Assembly (NCBI RefSeq): GCF_013266755.1 | Contig: NZ_JABRWJ010000007.1 | Location: forward strand, 372,001-436,000 | DNA length: 64,000 nucleotides | Direction: 5' to 3' | DNA from: Pseudaquabacterium terrae | Lineage (GTDB): Bacteria; Pseudomonadota; Gammaproteobacteria; Burkholderiales; Burkholderiaceae_C | In this document: positions 43,166-52,142 of the stretch, piece by piece | Position numbering within the stretch: position 1 is the first letter of the stretch | Layout of the letters: each line of letters starts with the position of its first letter | Position numbers and translations under genes: made by a program | Notes under the pieces: generated by a model | Database searches by the model: none | What the model was told of the DNA's origin: nothing | What the model saw: only the letters and a program-made list of their open reading frames with translations

Positions 43166-44389
43166 ATGAATCCGCCCGCCGCCTCCCCTGCCCGCCTGTC
43201 GATGACGCAAGTGCTGCTCTGCGGCGCCGCGATCGTCACCCTGTCGATGGGCATCCGCCACGGCTTCGGCCTGTGGCTGGCACCGATCACGATGGACCGC
43301 GGCTGGACGCGCGAGACCTTCGCCTTCGCGATCGCGATCCAGAACCTGGCCTGGGGTGCCGCCGGGCCGCTGGCCGGCATGCTGGCCGATCGTTTTGGCG
43401 CTTATCGCGTGCTGCTGGCGGGCGGCCTGCTGTACGCCGTCGGCCTGGTGCTGATGGCCTTGTCGACCTCCGGGCTGGCGTTCACCGGCAGTGCCGGCCT
43501 GCTGATCGGCATCGCGCAGTCGGGCACCACCTACTCGGTGATCTACGGCGTGATCAGCCGCAACGTCGCGCCGGAGAAGCGCTCGTGGGCGATGGGCGTC
43601 GCCGCGGCTGCGGGTTCGTTCGGCCAGTTCCTGATGGTGCCGGTGGAGAGCTGGTTGATCAGCACCTGGAACTGGCAGAACGCGCTCTTCGTGCTCGGCT
43701 GCGCGGCGCTGGTGATCCTGCCGCTGGCGCGCGGGCTGAAGGAGCCGGCCTTCGCCGCGACGGGCGCGCACCAGCAGAGCATCCCCCAGGCGCTGCGCGA
43801 GGCCTTCGGCTACCGCAGCTTCCAGCTGCTGATGGCCGGCTACTTCGTCTGCGGCTTCCAGGTCGTCTTCATCGGCGTGCACATGCCGAGCTACCTGAAG
43901 GACAAGGGCCTCGGACCCGAGGTCGCGACCACCGCGCTGGCGCTGATCGGCCTGTTCAACGTCTTCGGCACCTATGCGGCCGGCACGCTCGGCCAGTACC
44001 TGGCCAAGCGCCACATCCTGGCCGCGATCTACGCATTGCGCGGCGTGGCGATCGTCGCCTTCCTGCTGCTGCCGCTGACGCCGATGAGCGTCTACGTCTT
44101 CTCGGCGGTGATGGGCCTGCTGTGGCTGTCGACGGTGCCGCCGACCAATGCGGTGGTCGCGCAGATCTTCGGCGTGCAGTACATGTCGATGCTCGGCGGC
44201 TTCGTGTTCCTGAGCCACCAGGTCGGCTCCTTCCTGGGCGTCTGGCTCGGCGGGCGGCTGTACGACCTGTCGGGCAGCTACGACGTGGTCTGGTGGATGG
44301 CAGTCGCGCTGAGCGTGTTCGCGGTGCTGATCAACCTGCCGGTGCGCGAGTCGGCGATCGTGCGTGCGCCGCGGCCCGCGGTGGCGTGA
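43166..44389 (+). CDS. MFS transporter (oxalate/formate antiporter-like, monocarboxylate type)
   Basis: A 407-residue permease with twelve predicted helices. It opens with 'TQVLLCGAAIVTLSMGIRHG', has the family motif 'GPLAGMLADRFGAYRVLLAG' after TM2 and 'VPPTNAVVAQIFG' in the C-terminal half, like bacterial MCT/OFA-type carriers of carboxylates. ATG at 43166 is preferred; an ATG at 43145 lies within an inverted-repeat arm and would add seven residues. Its stop overlaps the start of a 41-codon ORF (TGATG). Divergent from a secreted hydrolase, it may import the hydrolysis product; that is inference. Confidence 0.82.
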   Translation: MNPPAASPARLSMTQVLLCGAAIVTLSMGIRHGFGLWLAPITMDRGWTRETFAFAIAIQNLAWGAAGPLAGMLADRFGAYRVLLAGGLLYAVGLVLMALSTSGLAFTGSAGLLIGIAQSGTTYSVIYGVISRNVAPEKRSWAMGVAAAAGSFGQFLMVPVESWLISTWNWQNALFVLGCAALVILPLARGLKEPAFAATGAHQQSIPQALREAFGYRSFQLLMAGYFVCGFQVVFIGVHMPSYLKDKGLGPEVATTALALIGLFNVFGTYAAGTLGQYLAKRHILAAIYALRGVAIVAFLLLPLTPMSVYVFSAVMGLLWLSTVPPTNAVVAQIFGVQYMSMLGGFVFLSHQVGSFLGVWLGGRLYDLSGSYDVVWWMAVALSVFAVLINLPVRESAIVRAPRPAVA

Positions 44390-44514
44390 TGACCCGGACC
44401 CGCCGCTGGCTGCTGCACGGCGCTGCCGTGGCGGTGCTGGCGATCGTGTTCGCGGCGTACTTCAATCCGCACCTGCTGGTCGAGCTGGCCGGGCGGGCCT
44501 GGGCCTGCTTTTGA
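44389..44514 (+). CDS. Small single-helix membrane protein, translationally coupled
   Basis: A 41-residue ORF with a basic N-terminus ('MTRTRRWLLHG') and one hydrophobic helix ('AAVAVLAIVFAAYF'). Its ATG overlaps the MFS stop and its own TGA overlaps the ATG of the methyltransferase gene, a chained TGATG arrangement that is unlikely by chance. Positive-inside charge predicts the N-terminus in the cytoplasm. Not recognised as a named family; too short to be found by most gene callers. It may be a small accessory subunit or a coupling peptide. Confidence 0.55.
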   Translation: MTRTRRWLLHGAAVAVLAIVFAAYFNPHLLVELAGRAWACF

Positions 44515-45065
44515 TGTCACACGAACTGTCGCTCGCGCCGTCGCCCTGGCTCGAGCGCTGGGCGCACCTGCTGCGTCCCGGCATGTCGGCGCTCGATGTC
44601 GCCTGCGGCAGCGGCCGGCATGTGCGCTTCCTGGCCGCGCGCGGCCTCGGCGTCACCGCGGTCGACCGCGATGCCGAGGCGCTGGCCGGTTTGCGCACGC
44701 AGGCCGAAGTGCTGGTCGCCGACCTCGAAGGTGCGCCGTGGCCGCTGGCCGGCCGCCGTTTCGACCTGGTGCTCGTGACCAACTACCTGTGGCGGCCGCT
44801 GTGGCCGGCGTTGCTGGCGAGCCTGGCACCCGGCGGCCTGCTGCTCTACGAAACCTTCGCCCGCGGCAACGAGACCGTCGGCCGGCCGTCGCGGGCTGAA
44901 TTCCTCTTGGAGCCGGGCGAGCTGCTGCGCGTCTGCGCGAACCTGCGCATCGTCGGCTACGAGGATGGCTTCCTCGCCGAGCCGCAGCGCTTCGTGCAGC
45001 GGATCGCGGCGCTGGCGCCCGATCCGGCCGCTGCCGCGCCGCTGCGCATCCCGCTGGCGGGCTGA
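44514..45065 (+). CDS. SAM-dependent methyltransferase, class I (Methyltransf_11/25 type)
   Basis: A 183-residue Rossmann methyltransferase. Motif I is '[19 protein letters not shown]' (residues 26-44), the acidic end of strand 2 is '[11 protein letters not shown]', and motif IV is '[20 protein letters not shown]', followed by '[17 protein letters not shown]'. It is shorter than average and resembles TehB-like small methyltransferases; no substrate can be named. ATG at 44514 overlaps the stop of the preceding small ORF. dapA follows after 61 bp with its own -10-like box, so the operon probably ends here. Confidence 0.8.
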   Translation: MSHELSLAPSPWLERWAHLLRPGMSALDVACGSGRHVRFLAARGLGVTAVDRDAEALAGLRTQAEVLVADLEGAPWPLAGRRFDLVLVTNYLWRPLWPALLASLAPGGLLLYETFARGNETVGRPSRAEFLLEPGELLRVCANLRIVGYEDGFLAEPQRFVQRIAALAPDPAAAAPLRIPLAG

Positions 45066-45098
45066 CGTCGCCCGGCCGGGCGCCCCGGGCCGCCCGGC

Positions 45099-45104
45099 TA
45101 AAAT
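45099..45104 (+). promoter_or_regulatory. -10 box of the dapA promoter
   Basis: TAAAAT, followed by CGCCGG, sits 22 bp before the dapA start. The same TA(A/T)AATCGC pattern recurs at 49650 ahead of exbB and at 52980 ahead of adk, supporting it as a genuine -10 element in this genome. No good -35 hexamer was found 17 bp upstream. Confidence 0.4.
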
Positions 45105-45126
45105 CGCCGGCTTGCAAGGAATGCGC

Positions 45127-46008
45127 ATGAAACCCATTGTTGGCAGCATCGTCGCGTTGGTGACGCCGATGCACGAGGACGGCAGCGTCGATTTCGACGG
45201 CTTGCGTCGCCTGATCGACTGGCACATCGCCGAAGGCACCGACTGCATCGGCGTCGTCGGCACCACCGGCGAATCACCGACCGTCTCGGTCGAGGAGCAC
45301 TGCGACATCATCCGGATCGCCGTCGAGCACGCCGCCGGCCGCGTGCCGATCATGGCCGGCGCCGGTGCCAATTCGACGCGTGAAGCGATCGAGCTGACGC
45401 GTTTCTCGAAGTCGGTCGGCGCCGACTGCACGCTGCAGGTCGTGCCCTACTACAACAAGCCCTCGCAGGAAGGCATCTACCAGCACTTCAAGGCGGTTGC
45501 CGAGGCGGTCGACCTGCCGGTGGTGCTTTACAACGTGCCCGGCCGCACCGTCGCGGACATGCTGCCCGAGACCACGCTGCGCCTGGCCCAGGTGCCTGGG
45601 ATCGTCGGCATCAAGGAAGCCACCGGCAACATCGAGCGCGCCGCGCAACTGATCAAGGAAGCGCCGAGCGGCTTCTCGATCTATTCCGGCGACGACGGCA
45701 CCGCCGTCGCGCTGATGCTGCTCGGCGGCCACGGCAACGTCAGCGTCACCGCCAACGTCGCGCCGAAGCTGATGCACCAGCTGTGCATGGCGGCGATCGA
45801 GGGCCGTGTGCAGGCGGCGCGCGAGATCCATTTCCGCCTGCTGTCGCTGCACAAGCACCTGTTCTGCGAGCCGAGCCCGGCGCCGGCGAAGTGGGCGATG
45901 TCGCGGCTCGGCCTGTGCCGGCCGGCGGTGCGCCTGCCGATCCTGCCGCTGACCGACGCCGGCCAGTCACTCGTCGATCGCGCGCTGCGCGACGCCGGCC
46001 TGTCGTGA
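45127..46008 (+). CDS. dapA: 4-hydroxy-tetrahydrodipicolinate synthase
   Basis: A 293-residue class I aldolase-fold enzyme, the normal DapA length. Schiff-base lysine K163 is in '[13 protein letters not shown]', the catalytic triad residues are T46 ('VGTTGESPT'), Y109 and Y135 ('[10 protein letters not shown]'), and R140 binds the semialdehyde carboxylate. It condenses pyruvate with aspartate semialdehyde in lysine and diaminopimelate synthesis. ATG at 45127 is chosen because the ribosome site 'aagga' is 7 nt upstream; an ATG two codons earlier would abut that site. bamC follows, the usual beta/gammaproteobacterial neighbour. Confidence 0.96.
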   Translation: MKPIVGSIVALVTPMHEDGSVDFDGLRRLIDWHIAEGTDCIGVVGTTGESPTVSVEEHCDIIRIAVEHAAGRVPIMAGAGANSTREAIELTRFSKSVGADCTLQVVPYYNKPSQEGIYQHFKAVAEAVDLPVVLYNVPGRTVADMLPETTLRLAQVPGIVGIKEATGNIERAAQLIKEAPSGFSIYSGDDGTAVALMLLGGHGNVSVTANVAPKLMHQLCMAAIEGRVQAAREIHFRLLSLHKHLFCEPSPAPAKWAMSRLGLCRPAVRLPILPLTDAGQSLVDRALRDAGLS

Positions 46009-46134
46009 GCCGGCGCGCCGGCGCTGTGCCGGCACGGGCAGTCCACCGCGGACAGCGGCCTGCCGTTATTTGACTTTCCTCGCCCAGGCCGCCCAAGCAA
46101 CGGCGGCCACGGGCACGATCTGGAGATCTGCACC

Positions 46135-47289
46135 GTGAATCGTGTGTCCGTCGTCACCCCGACCCGCGCCCTGGCGCTCGCATGTGCGCTGCTGCTGGCC
46201 GGCTGCTCGACCGTCGAGGAGTTCTTCTCCGGCGACAAGATCGACTACCGGTCGCAGTCCAAGAAGACCTCGGCACTCGAAGTGCCGCCCGACCTGACGC
46301 AGCTGGCCCGCGACGGCCGCTACCAGCCGCAGAGCGGCAGCGTCAGCGCCACCGCGATGCAGGCCGGCGCGCAGGCCGGTGCGGTCACCGCGCCCGCGAC
46401 GGCGGCGACCGTGGCGCCGAGCACGCTCGGCGACGTGCGCATCGTGCGCGACGGCAACCAGCGCTACCTCGTCACCACGCAGCCGCCGGAGAAGCTGTGG
46501 CCCGAACTGCGCGCGTTCTGGCTCGAGCGCGGCTTCACGCTGGCGGTCGACAACGCGCAAGCCGGCGTGATGGAAACCGAATGGGCCGAGAACCGCGCCA
46601 AGCTGCCGCAGGACGGCGTGCGTGCGCTGCTCGGCAAGGTGCTCGATTCGCTGTACTCGACTTCCGAGCGCGATCGCTTTCGCACCCGCGTCGAGCGCAA
46701 CCCAGCCGGCGGCAGCGAGATCTACGTCGCCCACCGTGGCCTGATCGAGGTCTACACCAACCAGCAGCGCGACGTGACGACGTGGCAGCCGCGGCCGACC
46801 GATCCGCTGCTCGAAGGCGAGTTCCTGAGCCGGATGATGGTCAAGCTCGGCGGCGCGAAGGACGACGCCAGTGCGCGCACGGTGGTCGCCACCGCCACCG
46901 CCGCGCCGGCAGCGCCGGCCCGCGCGCGCCTGCTGGCCGGCCAGCCCGGCGCGGCGATGGAAGTCGACGAGGCCTTCGACCGCGCCTGGCGCCGCGTCGG
47001 CCTGGCGCTCGACCGCGGCGGCTTCACCGTCGAGGACCGCGACCGCAGCGCCGGCGTGTACTTCGTGCGCTACGTCGATCCGAAGCTCGCCGGCCAGGAA
47101 GAGCCGGGCTTCTTCGCGAAGCTGTTCGGCGCCGACAAGGACCAGGGCAAGCTGCTGCAGCGCTACCGCCTGTCGGTCAAGGGCGCCGGCGAGAAGACGC
47201 AGGTCGCGGTGCTGAACAACCAGGGCGCCGCGGACGGCGGCGACGCCGCGAAGCAGATCGTCGCGCGCCTGATCGACGAGCTGAAGTAG
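46135..47289 (+). CDS. bamC: Outer membrane protein assembly factor BamC
   Basis: A 384-residue lipoprotein with signal 'LALACALLLAGC' and an acylated Cys. The N-terminal lasso has 'DKIDYRSQSKKTSALEVPPDLT', shown here only as the leading 'DKIDYRS' and 'LEVPPDLT' landmarks. Two helix-grip domains follow (about 100-235 and 265-384). BamC is an accessory component of the BAM complex that inserts outer-membrane beta-barrels. It starts with GTG at 46135; the 126 bp after dapA hold a perfect 14-bp GC palindrome (46011-46024) but no clear terminator. The gene ends 20 bp before a strong hairpin shared with the converging sodB. Confidence 0.88.
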   Translation: MNRVSVVTPTRALALACALLLAGCSTVEEFFSGDKIDYRSQSKKTSALEVPPDLTQLARDGRYQPQSGSVSATAMQAGAQAGAVTAPATAATVAPSTLGDVRIVRDGNQRYLVTTQPPEKLWPELRAFWLERGFTLAVDNAQAGVMETEWAENRAKLPQDGVRALLGKVLDSLYSTSERDRFRTRVERNPAGGSEIYVAHRGLIEVYTNQQRDVTTWQPRPTDPLLEGEFLSRMMVKLGGAKDDASARTVVATATAAPAAPARARLLAGQPGAAMEVDEAFDRAWRRVGLALDRGGFTVEDRDRSAGVYFVRYVDPKLAGQEEPGFFAKLFGADKDQGKLLQRYRLSVKGAGEKTQVAVLNNQGAADGGDAAKQIVARLIDELK

Positions 47290-47308
47290 GCCGCCCCCGC
47301 GGAAGCAA

Positions 47309-47336
47309 AAAGAGCCGGTGCATGCACCGGCTCTTT
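47309..47336. terminator. Bidirectional rho-independent terminator between bamC and sodB
   Basis: Perfect 14-bp inverted repeat AAAGAGCCGGTGCA / TGCACCGGCTCTTT with no loop bases between the arms beyond those needed to turn. The A-rich left flank and T-rich right flank allow termination from both sides, serving bamC (+) and sodB (-). Confidence 0.9.
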
Positions 47337-47367
47337 GTCTTTGTGGCGCCGCGTGGCGCCCGATCGC

Positions 47368-47952
47368 TCAGCCGAAGTTGGCTTCGGCGAACGACCAGTT
47401 GACCAGCGACGTCAGGAAGGTCTCGACGAACTTCGGACGCGCATTGCGATAGTCGATGTAGTACGCGTGTTCCCACACGTCGACCGTCAGCAGCGGCTTG
47501 TCGGCTCCGGTCAGCGGCGTGCCGGCGTTGCTGGTGTTGGCGAGGTCGACCGAGCCATCGGCCTTCTTCACCAGCCAGGTCCAGCCGGAGCCGAAGTTGC
47601 CGACCGCGCTCTTCGTGAAGGCTTCCTTGAAGGCGGCGTAGCTGCCCCACTTGGCGTTGATCGCCGCGGCCAGCGCGCCGCTCGGCTCGCCGCCGCCGCC
47701 CGGCTTCATGCTGCTCCAGAAGAAGGTGTGGTTCCACACCTGCGCGGCGTTGTTGAACACCGGGCCGCTGGACTTGCGCACGATGTCCTCCAGCGACATC
47801 CCGGCGAACTCGGTGCCCGGCAGCAGGTTGTTCAGGTTCGTGACGTAGGCCTGGTGGTGCTTGCCGTGGTGGAACTCGAAGGTCTCCTTCGAGATGTGCG
47901 GCGCAAGCGCATCGGGGGCGTAAGGCAGGGGCGGCAGCGTGAAGGTCGACAT
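47368..47952 (-). CDS. sodB: Superoxide dismutase [Fe]
   Basis: A 194-residue Fe/Mn-family superoxide dismutase. Metal ligands by alignment to E. coli SodB are H28 ('FEFHHGKHH'), H75 ('WNHTFFW'), D158 and H162 ('[12 protein letters not shown]'). Gln at 71 in 'AAQVWNH' marks the iron-type active site. It dismutes superoxide in the cytoplasm. ATG at 47952 follows 'gagga' and begins the conserved '[11 protein letters not shown]'; an upstream extension of the frame is not conserved. It converges on bamC through a strong shared terminator. Confidence 0.95.
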   Translation of the reverse strand: MSTFTLPPLPYAPDALAPHISKETFEFHHGKHHQAYVTNLNNLLPGTEFAGMSLEDIVRKSSGPVFNNAAQVWNHTFFWSSMKPGGGGEPSGALAAAINAKWGSYAAFKEAFTKSAVGNFGSGWTWLVKKADGSVDLANTSNAGTPLTGADKPLLTVDVWEHAYYIDYRNARPKFVETFLTSLVNWSFAEANFG

Positions 47953-48049
47953 GGCGATGTCCTCGGCAGTGAGCGGTGCCTCGTGGCACCTGGTTGGGAT
48001 TTGCGGGGCATTGTAGGCAGCAACATTCGCGCCCACGACCGGCGAAGGG

Positions 48050-49357
48050 TCAGCCTGCGCCGTCCGGCGCGCGGTCGAGTCGGACCGCGCTCACCTCGAG
48101 ATCCGCCTGCCCGTCGGACCACTGCGCGAGCAGCGGCTGACCCCGCTGCAGCGCCTGCGCGGTGGTGACGGGGCGCCCGCCGGCGTCGCTGATCCACGCA
48201 TAACCGCGCGCCAGCACCTGGCGCGGATCGGCCGCTTCCAGGCGCGCGCCGACCTGCACCAGCCGGTCGTGCCGCGCCGCGACCGTGCGCCGCAGCGATG
48301 CCGCCAGCCGCTGCGCCAGCTCGTCGATGCGCCGCCGCTGCAGCCGCGTGGTCTGCAGCAAGGCGCTGCGGCCGCGCTGCTGCAGCATCTGCAGCCGGCC
48401 GACCTGCAACGACAGCAGCCGCGCCGGCCGCCCCAGCCGCAGCGCGAGGCGGTCGAGCCGTTGCGCCTGCGTGTCGAGTCGCCGTTGCACCGCCTCGCGC
48501 AGGCGGCGTTCCAGGTGCGCCAGGCGCTGCAGCTCGTCGTCGCGCAGCGGCGTGGCGAATTCGGCGGCGGCCGTCGGTGTCGGCGCGCGCCGGTCGGCGG
48601 CGAGCTCGGCGAGGCAGACATCGGTCTCGTGGCCGACGCCGCAGACCACCGGGATCGGGCTGGCAGCGACCGCGCGCACGACGATCTCCTCGTTGAAGGC
48701 CCACAGGTCCTCCAGCGAGCCGCCGCCGCGGCAGACGATCAGCGTCTCGACCTCGGCGCGCACGCCGGCGCGGCGGATCGCCTCGGCCAGCTGCGCGGGC
48801 GCCTCGGTACCCTGCACCGGCGCCGGATAGACGATCACGCCGACGTGCGGTGCGCGGCGCCGGATCGCGCTCAACACGTCGTGCAGCGCCGCCGCGGCCA
48901 GCGAGGTGACCACGCCGATGCGGGCGGGATAGGCGGCGATCGGCCGCTTGCGCGCGGCATCGAAGAGCCCGGCCGCCTCCAGCCGCGCCTTGCTGCGCAG
49001 GAACAGCTCGTACAGCGAGCCGGCGCCGAGCCGCTGCATCGATTCGACGACGCATTGCAGCTCGCCGCGCGCTTCGTAGACGCCGATGCGCCCGCGCAGC
49101 TCGACCTGCTGGCCGTCGGCCGGCCGGAAATCGAGCAGCATCGACGCGCGCCGGAACATCGCGCAGCGCAGCACCGCGGCCTGGCCCTCGTCGTCCTTCA
49201 GCGTGAAGTAGCAGTGGCCGCTGGCGGCGCGCGTGAAGCCGGTGAGCTCGCCGCGCACGGTGATCGAGCCGAGCCGTGACTGCAGCGCATCGCTGGCCGC
49301 CAGCAGCAGCGCCGCGACGCTCCAGGCACGCGCCGGCGGAGGTGTTTGATTCAGCAT
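48050..49357 (-). CDS. xseA: Exodeoxyribonuclease VII large subunit
   Basis: A 435-residue protein with an N-terminal OB-fold (residues about 15-110, '[20 protein letters not shown]'), the catalytic core ('[17 protein letters not shown]', '[19 protein letters not shown]') and a long Arg/Leu-rich coiled coil (about 270-380). It degrades single-stranded DNA together with XseB, whose gene is not visible in this window. ATG at 49357 is chosen because the OB-fold begins shortly after it; the frame stays open another 32 codons. The gene is divergent from exbB across a 383-bp gap and adjacent to sodB. Confidence 0.94.
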   Translation of the reverse strand: MLNQTPPPARAWSVAALLLAASDALQSRLGSITVRGELTGFTRAASGHCYFTLKDDEGQAAVLRCAMFRRASMLLDFRPADGQQVELRGRIGVYEARGELQCVVESMQRLGAGSLYELFLRSKARLEAAGLFDAARKRPIAAYPARIGVVTSLAAAALHDVLSAIRRRAPHVGVIVYPAPVQGTEAPAQLAEAIRRAGVRAEVETLIVCRGGGSLEDLWAFNEEIVVRAVAASPIPVVCGVGHETDVCLAELAADRRAPTPTAAAEFATPLRDDELQRLAHLERRLREAVQRRLDTQAQRLDRLALRLGRPARLLSLQVGRLQMLQQRGRSALLQTTRLQRRRIDELAQRLAASLRRTVAARHDRLVQVGARLEAADPRQVLARGYAWISDAGGRPVTTAQALQRGQPLLAQWSDGQADLEVSAVRLDRAPDGAG

Positions 49358-49740
49358 CGACTGAACGCTCGGGGCGACTTGAAAAGCATGGATTTCCCCA
49401 GGTCGGCCTGGCGTGCCTGAAGCGCGGCGACCCCTGTCACGCAATCGTAGCAATGGCGCAAGTCGTTGAATTCAAACAAGAAAGTGCTGCTCAAAAATGT
49501 GGCAAACCGTTGCGGAGCCTGAATTGGCGCGCTCTGCGGGCCGCCATGAAAGGCTTGCCCACAAACTTATCCACAGACTCGGTGGATTGTTTGCCCGCGC
49601 CAAGCGGCAGGCCCCCGAAGCGCGATTCGACCGCTCGCCGCGTGACGCCATAATCGCGGCTCCGCGGCCGGGCGCACCGCCCGCTGCAAGCCGCCGAAAA
49701 CCCAAGCCCCACAGCCCAGACAGCGTCTGACGAGGACCCC
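49358..49740. other. 383-bp gap between xseA and exbB with DnaA-box-like sites
   Basis: No convincing gene. The stretch 49440-49520 is AT-richer than its surroundings. A perfect DnaA box TTATCCACA lies at 49567-49575, and a related TTGCCCACA at 49555-49563, 12 bp apart. A -10-like CATAAT (49649-49654) followed by CGCGG precedes exbB. An open frame over 49276-49653 has no ribosome site and lacks coding character. Confidence 0.5.
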
Positions 49741-50427
49741 TTGCTTTCGATCATACAAGCGGCCGGTTGGCCGATCTGGCCCCTGATCCTGTGCTCCGTG
49801 ATCGGCCTGGCGCTGGTGGTCGAGCGCCTGTTGAGCCTGCGCGAGCGGCGCATCGTGCCGGCCAAGCTGCTCGACGAAGTGCTGGCCGTCACGCGGCAAA
49901 GCCTGCCGGCACCCGACGTCGTTGCCAAGCTGCACGACAACTCGGTGCTCGGCCAGGTGCTCGCCGCCGGGCTGCGCGCGGTCGGCACCGATCCGCGGAT
50001 GAATGAAGCGGCGCTGCGGCTGGTGTTCGAGAACGCCGGCCGCGTCAGCGTGCACCGCCTCGAGCGCTACCTGAACACGCTGGGCACGATCGCCGCCGCC
50101 GCGCCGCTGCTGGGCCTGTTCGGCACCGTCGTCGGCATGATCGAGATCTTCGGCTCGCAGGCACCGACCGGTGCGTCGAACCCGGCGCTGCTGGCGCACG
50201 GCATCTCGGTGGCGCTGTACAACACCGCGTTCGGCCTGATCATCGCGATCCCGGCGCTGATGTTCTACCGCTACTTCCGCGGCAAGGTCGACTTCTTCGC
50301 GCTCGAGCTCGAGCAGGCCGCCGAGCGCATGGTGCCGCACCTGATGCGCTTCGCGCTGCGCACCGCGCCGGCGGCGGCCTCGGCCGCGACGCCGGCAACG
50401 CCGGTGGCCGCTTCGCCTTCCGCCTGA
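49741..50427 (+). CDS. exbB: MotA/TolQ/ExbB-family proton channel protein
   Basis: A 228-residue protein with three membrane helices: one near the N-terminus ('WPLILCSVIGLALVV' region) and two later ('IAAAAPLLGLFGTVVGMIEI' and 'TAFGLIIAIPALMFYRYF'), the signature layout of ExbB/TolQ. Together with ExbD it uses the proton gradient to energise TonB and hence TonB-dependent receptors. Start is TTG at 49741 with 'gagga' 7 nt before. exbD follows 19 bp later, then lpxK, a conserved betaproteobacterial order. The two TonB-dependent receptors at the right of the window would be possible clients. Confidence 0.9.
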   Translation: MLSIIQAAGWPIWPLILCSVIGLALVVERLLSLRERRIVPAKLLDEVLAVTRQSLPAPDVVAKLHDNSVLGQVLAAGLRAVGTDPRMNEAALRLVFENAGRVSVHRLERYLNTLGTIAAAAPLLGLFGTVVGMIEIFGSQAPTGASNPALLAHGISVALYNTAFGLIIAIPALMFYRYFRGKVDFFALELEQAAERMVPHLMRFALRTAPAAASAATPATPVAASPSA

Positions 50428-50446
50428 CCGATCGAGCCTTCAAGCG

Positions 50447-50875
50447 ATGAACTTCCGCCACCGCCGCATGGAAGAGCCGGAGATCAACCTGATCCCGTTC
50501 ATCGACGTGCTGCTCGTCGTGCTGATCTTCCTGATGCTGTCGACGACCTACAGCCGGTACTCCGAGCTGCAGATCACGCTGCCGGTGGCCGACGCCGAGC
50601 GGCTGAAGGAGCGGCCGGGCGAGATCCTGGTGTCGGTGACGGCCGAGGGCCGCTACCTGATCAACCACAAGGCGATCGAGGGCCGCAGCGTCGAGCTGCT
50701 GACCGCCGAGCTGAGTGCCGCCGCGACGGCCGGCGCCGGCAGCGACAGCGTGGTGATCCTCTCGGCCGATGCGCTGGCGGCGCACCAGTCGGTGATCAAC
50801 GTGCTGGACGCGGCGCGCCGCGCGTCGCTGCCGCGCCTGACCTTCGCGACGCAGACCAACAGCGGCACGCGCTAA
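50447..50875 (+). CDS. exbD: Biopolymer transport protein ExbD/TolR
   Basis: A 142-residue protein with a short cytoplasmic N-terminus, one membrane helix ('PFIDVLLVVLIFLMLSTTY') that contains the essential proton-carrying Asp (D20), and a periplasmic domain of about 100 residues. It forms the motor with the upstream ExbB. The gene order exbB-exbD-lpxK, with 19-bp spacing on each side, suggests one operon with lipid A genes. ExbD rather than TolR is favoured because no tolA/tolB genes are adjacent. Confidence 0.9.
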   Translation: MNFRHRRMEEPEINLIPFIDVLLVVLIFLMLSTTYSRYSELQITLPVADAERLKERPGEILVSVTAEGRYLINHKAIEGRSVELLTAELSAAATAGAGSDSVVILSADALAAHQSVINVLDAARRASLPRLTFATQTNSGTR

Positions 50876-50894
50876 ATCGGCGCGCAGGCCCTCC

Positions 50895-51914
50895 TTGTCC
50901 TGGCAGCAGCGGCTGGTCGAGCAGTGGCAGCAGCCGCGGCCCGGTGCGCTGCTGCTCGCGCTGCGGCCGCTGGCGTGGGTCTACGGCGCGCTGGCGGCGG
51001 CTCACCGCGCGCTGTATGCCAGCGGCCTGCGCCGGGCGCGGCGCGCCCCGCGTCCGGTGATCGTGGTCGGCAACCTGGTCGCCGGTGGTGCGGGCAAGAC
51101 GCCGGCGGTGATCGCGCTGGTCGAGCAGCTGCGCGCGCTGGGTCGACGGCCCGGCGTGCTGTCGCGCGGCCACGGCCGGCAGGATGATGGCGTCCGGCTG
51201 GTCAGCCGCGACAGCACGGCGGACGCGGTCGGCGACGAGCCGCTGCTGATCCATCTGCGCACTGGCGTGCCGGTGGCGGTCGGGCGCGACCGGGTCGCGG
51301 CGGCCGAGGCGCTGTGTGCTGCGTTTGCGGACATCGACCTGCTGATCGCCGACGACGGGCTGCAGCACCTCGCGCTGCAGCGCGAGCTGCAGATCCTCGT
51401 CTTCGACGACCGCGGCGCCGGCAACCACCAGTTGCTGCCGGCGGGGCCGCTGCGCCAGCCGATGCCCGATTCGTTGCCCGAGCGCACGCTGGTGCTCTAC
51501 AGCCACGGCGTGCAGAGCACGCCGCTGCCCGGGGCGCTCGGCGAACGCCGGCTGGCCGGCTTCACGCCGCTCGCGGACTGGTGGAACGGCGCCGCGCCGC
51601 AGGCCGCGGCCCTCGACGCGCTGCGCGCTCGACCGCTGCTGGCCGCCGCCGGGCTGGCGCGGCCGGAGCCGTTCTTTCGCATGCTGGAGGCGCTGGGCCT
51701 GCGCATCGGGCGCATGGCCTTGCCGGACCATGCACGCTTCGATGCGCTGCCGTGGCCGGCGAGTACGCCGGACGTGATCGTCACCGAGAAGGACGCCGTC
51801 AAGCTGCGGCCCGACGCCGTCGGCACGACGCGGGTCTGGGTCGCGACGCTAGACTTCCGCCTCCCGCCGGACTTCGGCCGCAACGTGCTTGACCGCCTGG
51901 AAGGTTCCCGATGA
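50895..51914 (+). CDS. lpxK: Tetraacyldisaccharide 4'-kinase
   Basis: A 339-residue inner-membrane-associated kinase. An N-terminal hydrophobic stretch ('[19 protein letters not shown]') is followed by the Walker A motif '[13 protein letters not shown]' (about 58-70), then '[18 protein letters not shown]' with the catalytic Asp pair. It phosphorylates the lipid A disaccharide at the 4' position in the Raetz pathway. Start is TTG at 50895. Its stop overlaps the ATG of the trm112-like gene. The position between exbD and kdsB is typical for the order Burkholderiales. Confidence 0.94.
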   Translation: MSWQQRLVEQWQQPRPGALLLALRPLAWVYGALAAAHRALYASGLRRARRAPRPVIVVGNLVAGGAGKTPAVIALVEQLRALGRRPGVLSRGHGRQDDGVRLVSRDSTADAVGDEPLLIHLRTGVPVAVGRDRVAAAEALCAAFADIDLLIADDGLQHLALQRELQILVFDDRGAGNHQLLPAGPLRQPMPDSLPERTLVLYSHGVQSTPLPGALGERRLAGFTPLADWWNGAAPQAAALDALRARPLLAAAGLARPEPFFRMLEALGLRIGRMALPDHARFDALPWPASTPDVIVTEKDAVKLRPDAVGTTRVWVATLDFRLPPDFGRNVLDRLEGSR

Positions 51915-52129
51915 GTTTGGACCACCGATTGATCGACCTTCTCGTCTGCCCGCTGTGCAAGGGGCCGCTGACGATGGGCCGCGACGAAAACGCGCAGCCG
52001 CGCGAGCTGCAATGCGCGCCGGACCGCCTCGGCTTTCCGATCCGCGACGGCATCCCGGTGATGCTGGAGAGCGAAGCCCGCGCCCTCGAAGCGCCCGGGC
52101 AGGACCCGGCACCGGCCTCCGGCACGTGA
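51911..52129 (+). CDS. Trm112/YcaR-family small protein
   Basis: A 72-residue protein with the Trm112p fold start '[20 protein letters not shown]'. It has one C-x2-C pair (C13, C16); the second pair is missing, apart from C35, as in many bacterial YcaR proteins that need no zinc. It ends with the conserved '[11 protein letters not shown]' segment. Function is unproven in bacteria; it is regularly encoded between lpxK and kdsB. ATG overlaps the lpxK stop (ATGA). Confidence 0.85.
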   Translation: MSLDHRLIDLLVCPLCKGPLTMGRDENAQPRELQCAPDRLGFPIRDGIPVMLESEARALEAPGQDPAPASGT

Positions 52130-52142
52130 ACGACGCGCCGAG

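Noticed and set aside
46011..46024. Perfect GC palindrome GCCGGCGCGCCGGC after dapA
   Set aside because: No T-run follows and such GC palindromes are expected often at this base composition, so not called a terminator.
49276..49653. 125-codon open frame in the xseA-exbB gap
   Set aside because: Overlaps the xseA start, has no ribosome site, and covers the DnaA-box region with non-coding-like composition.
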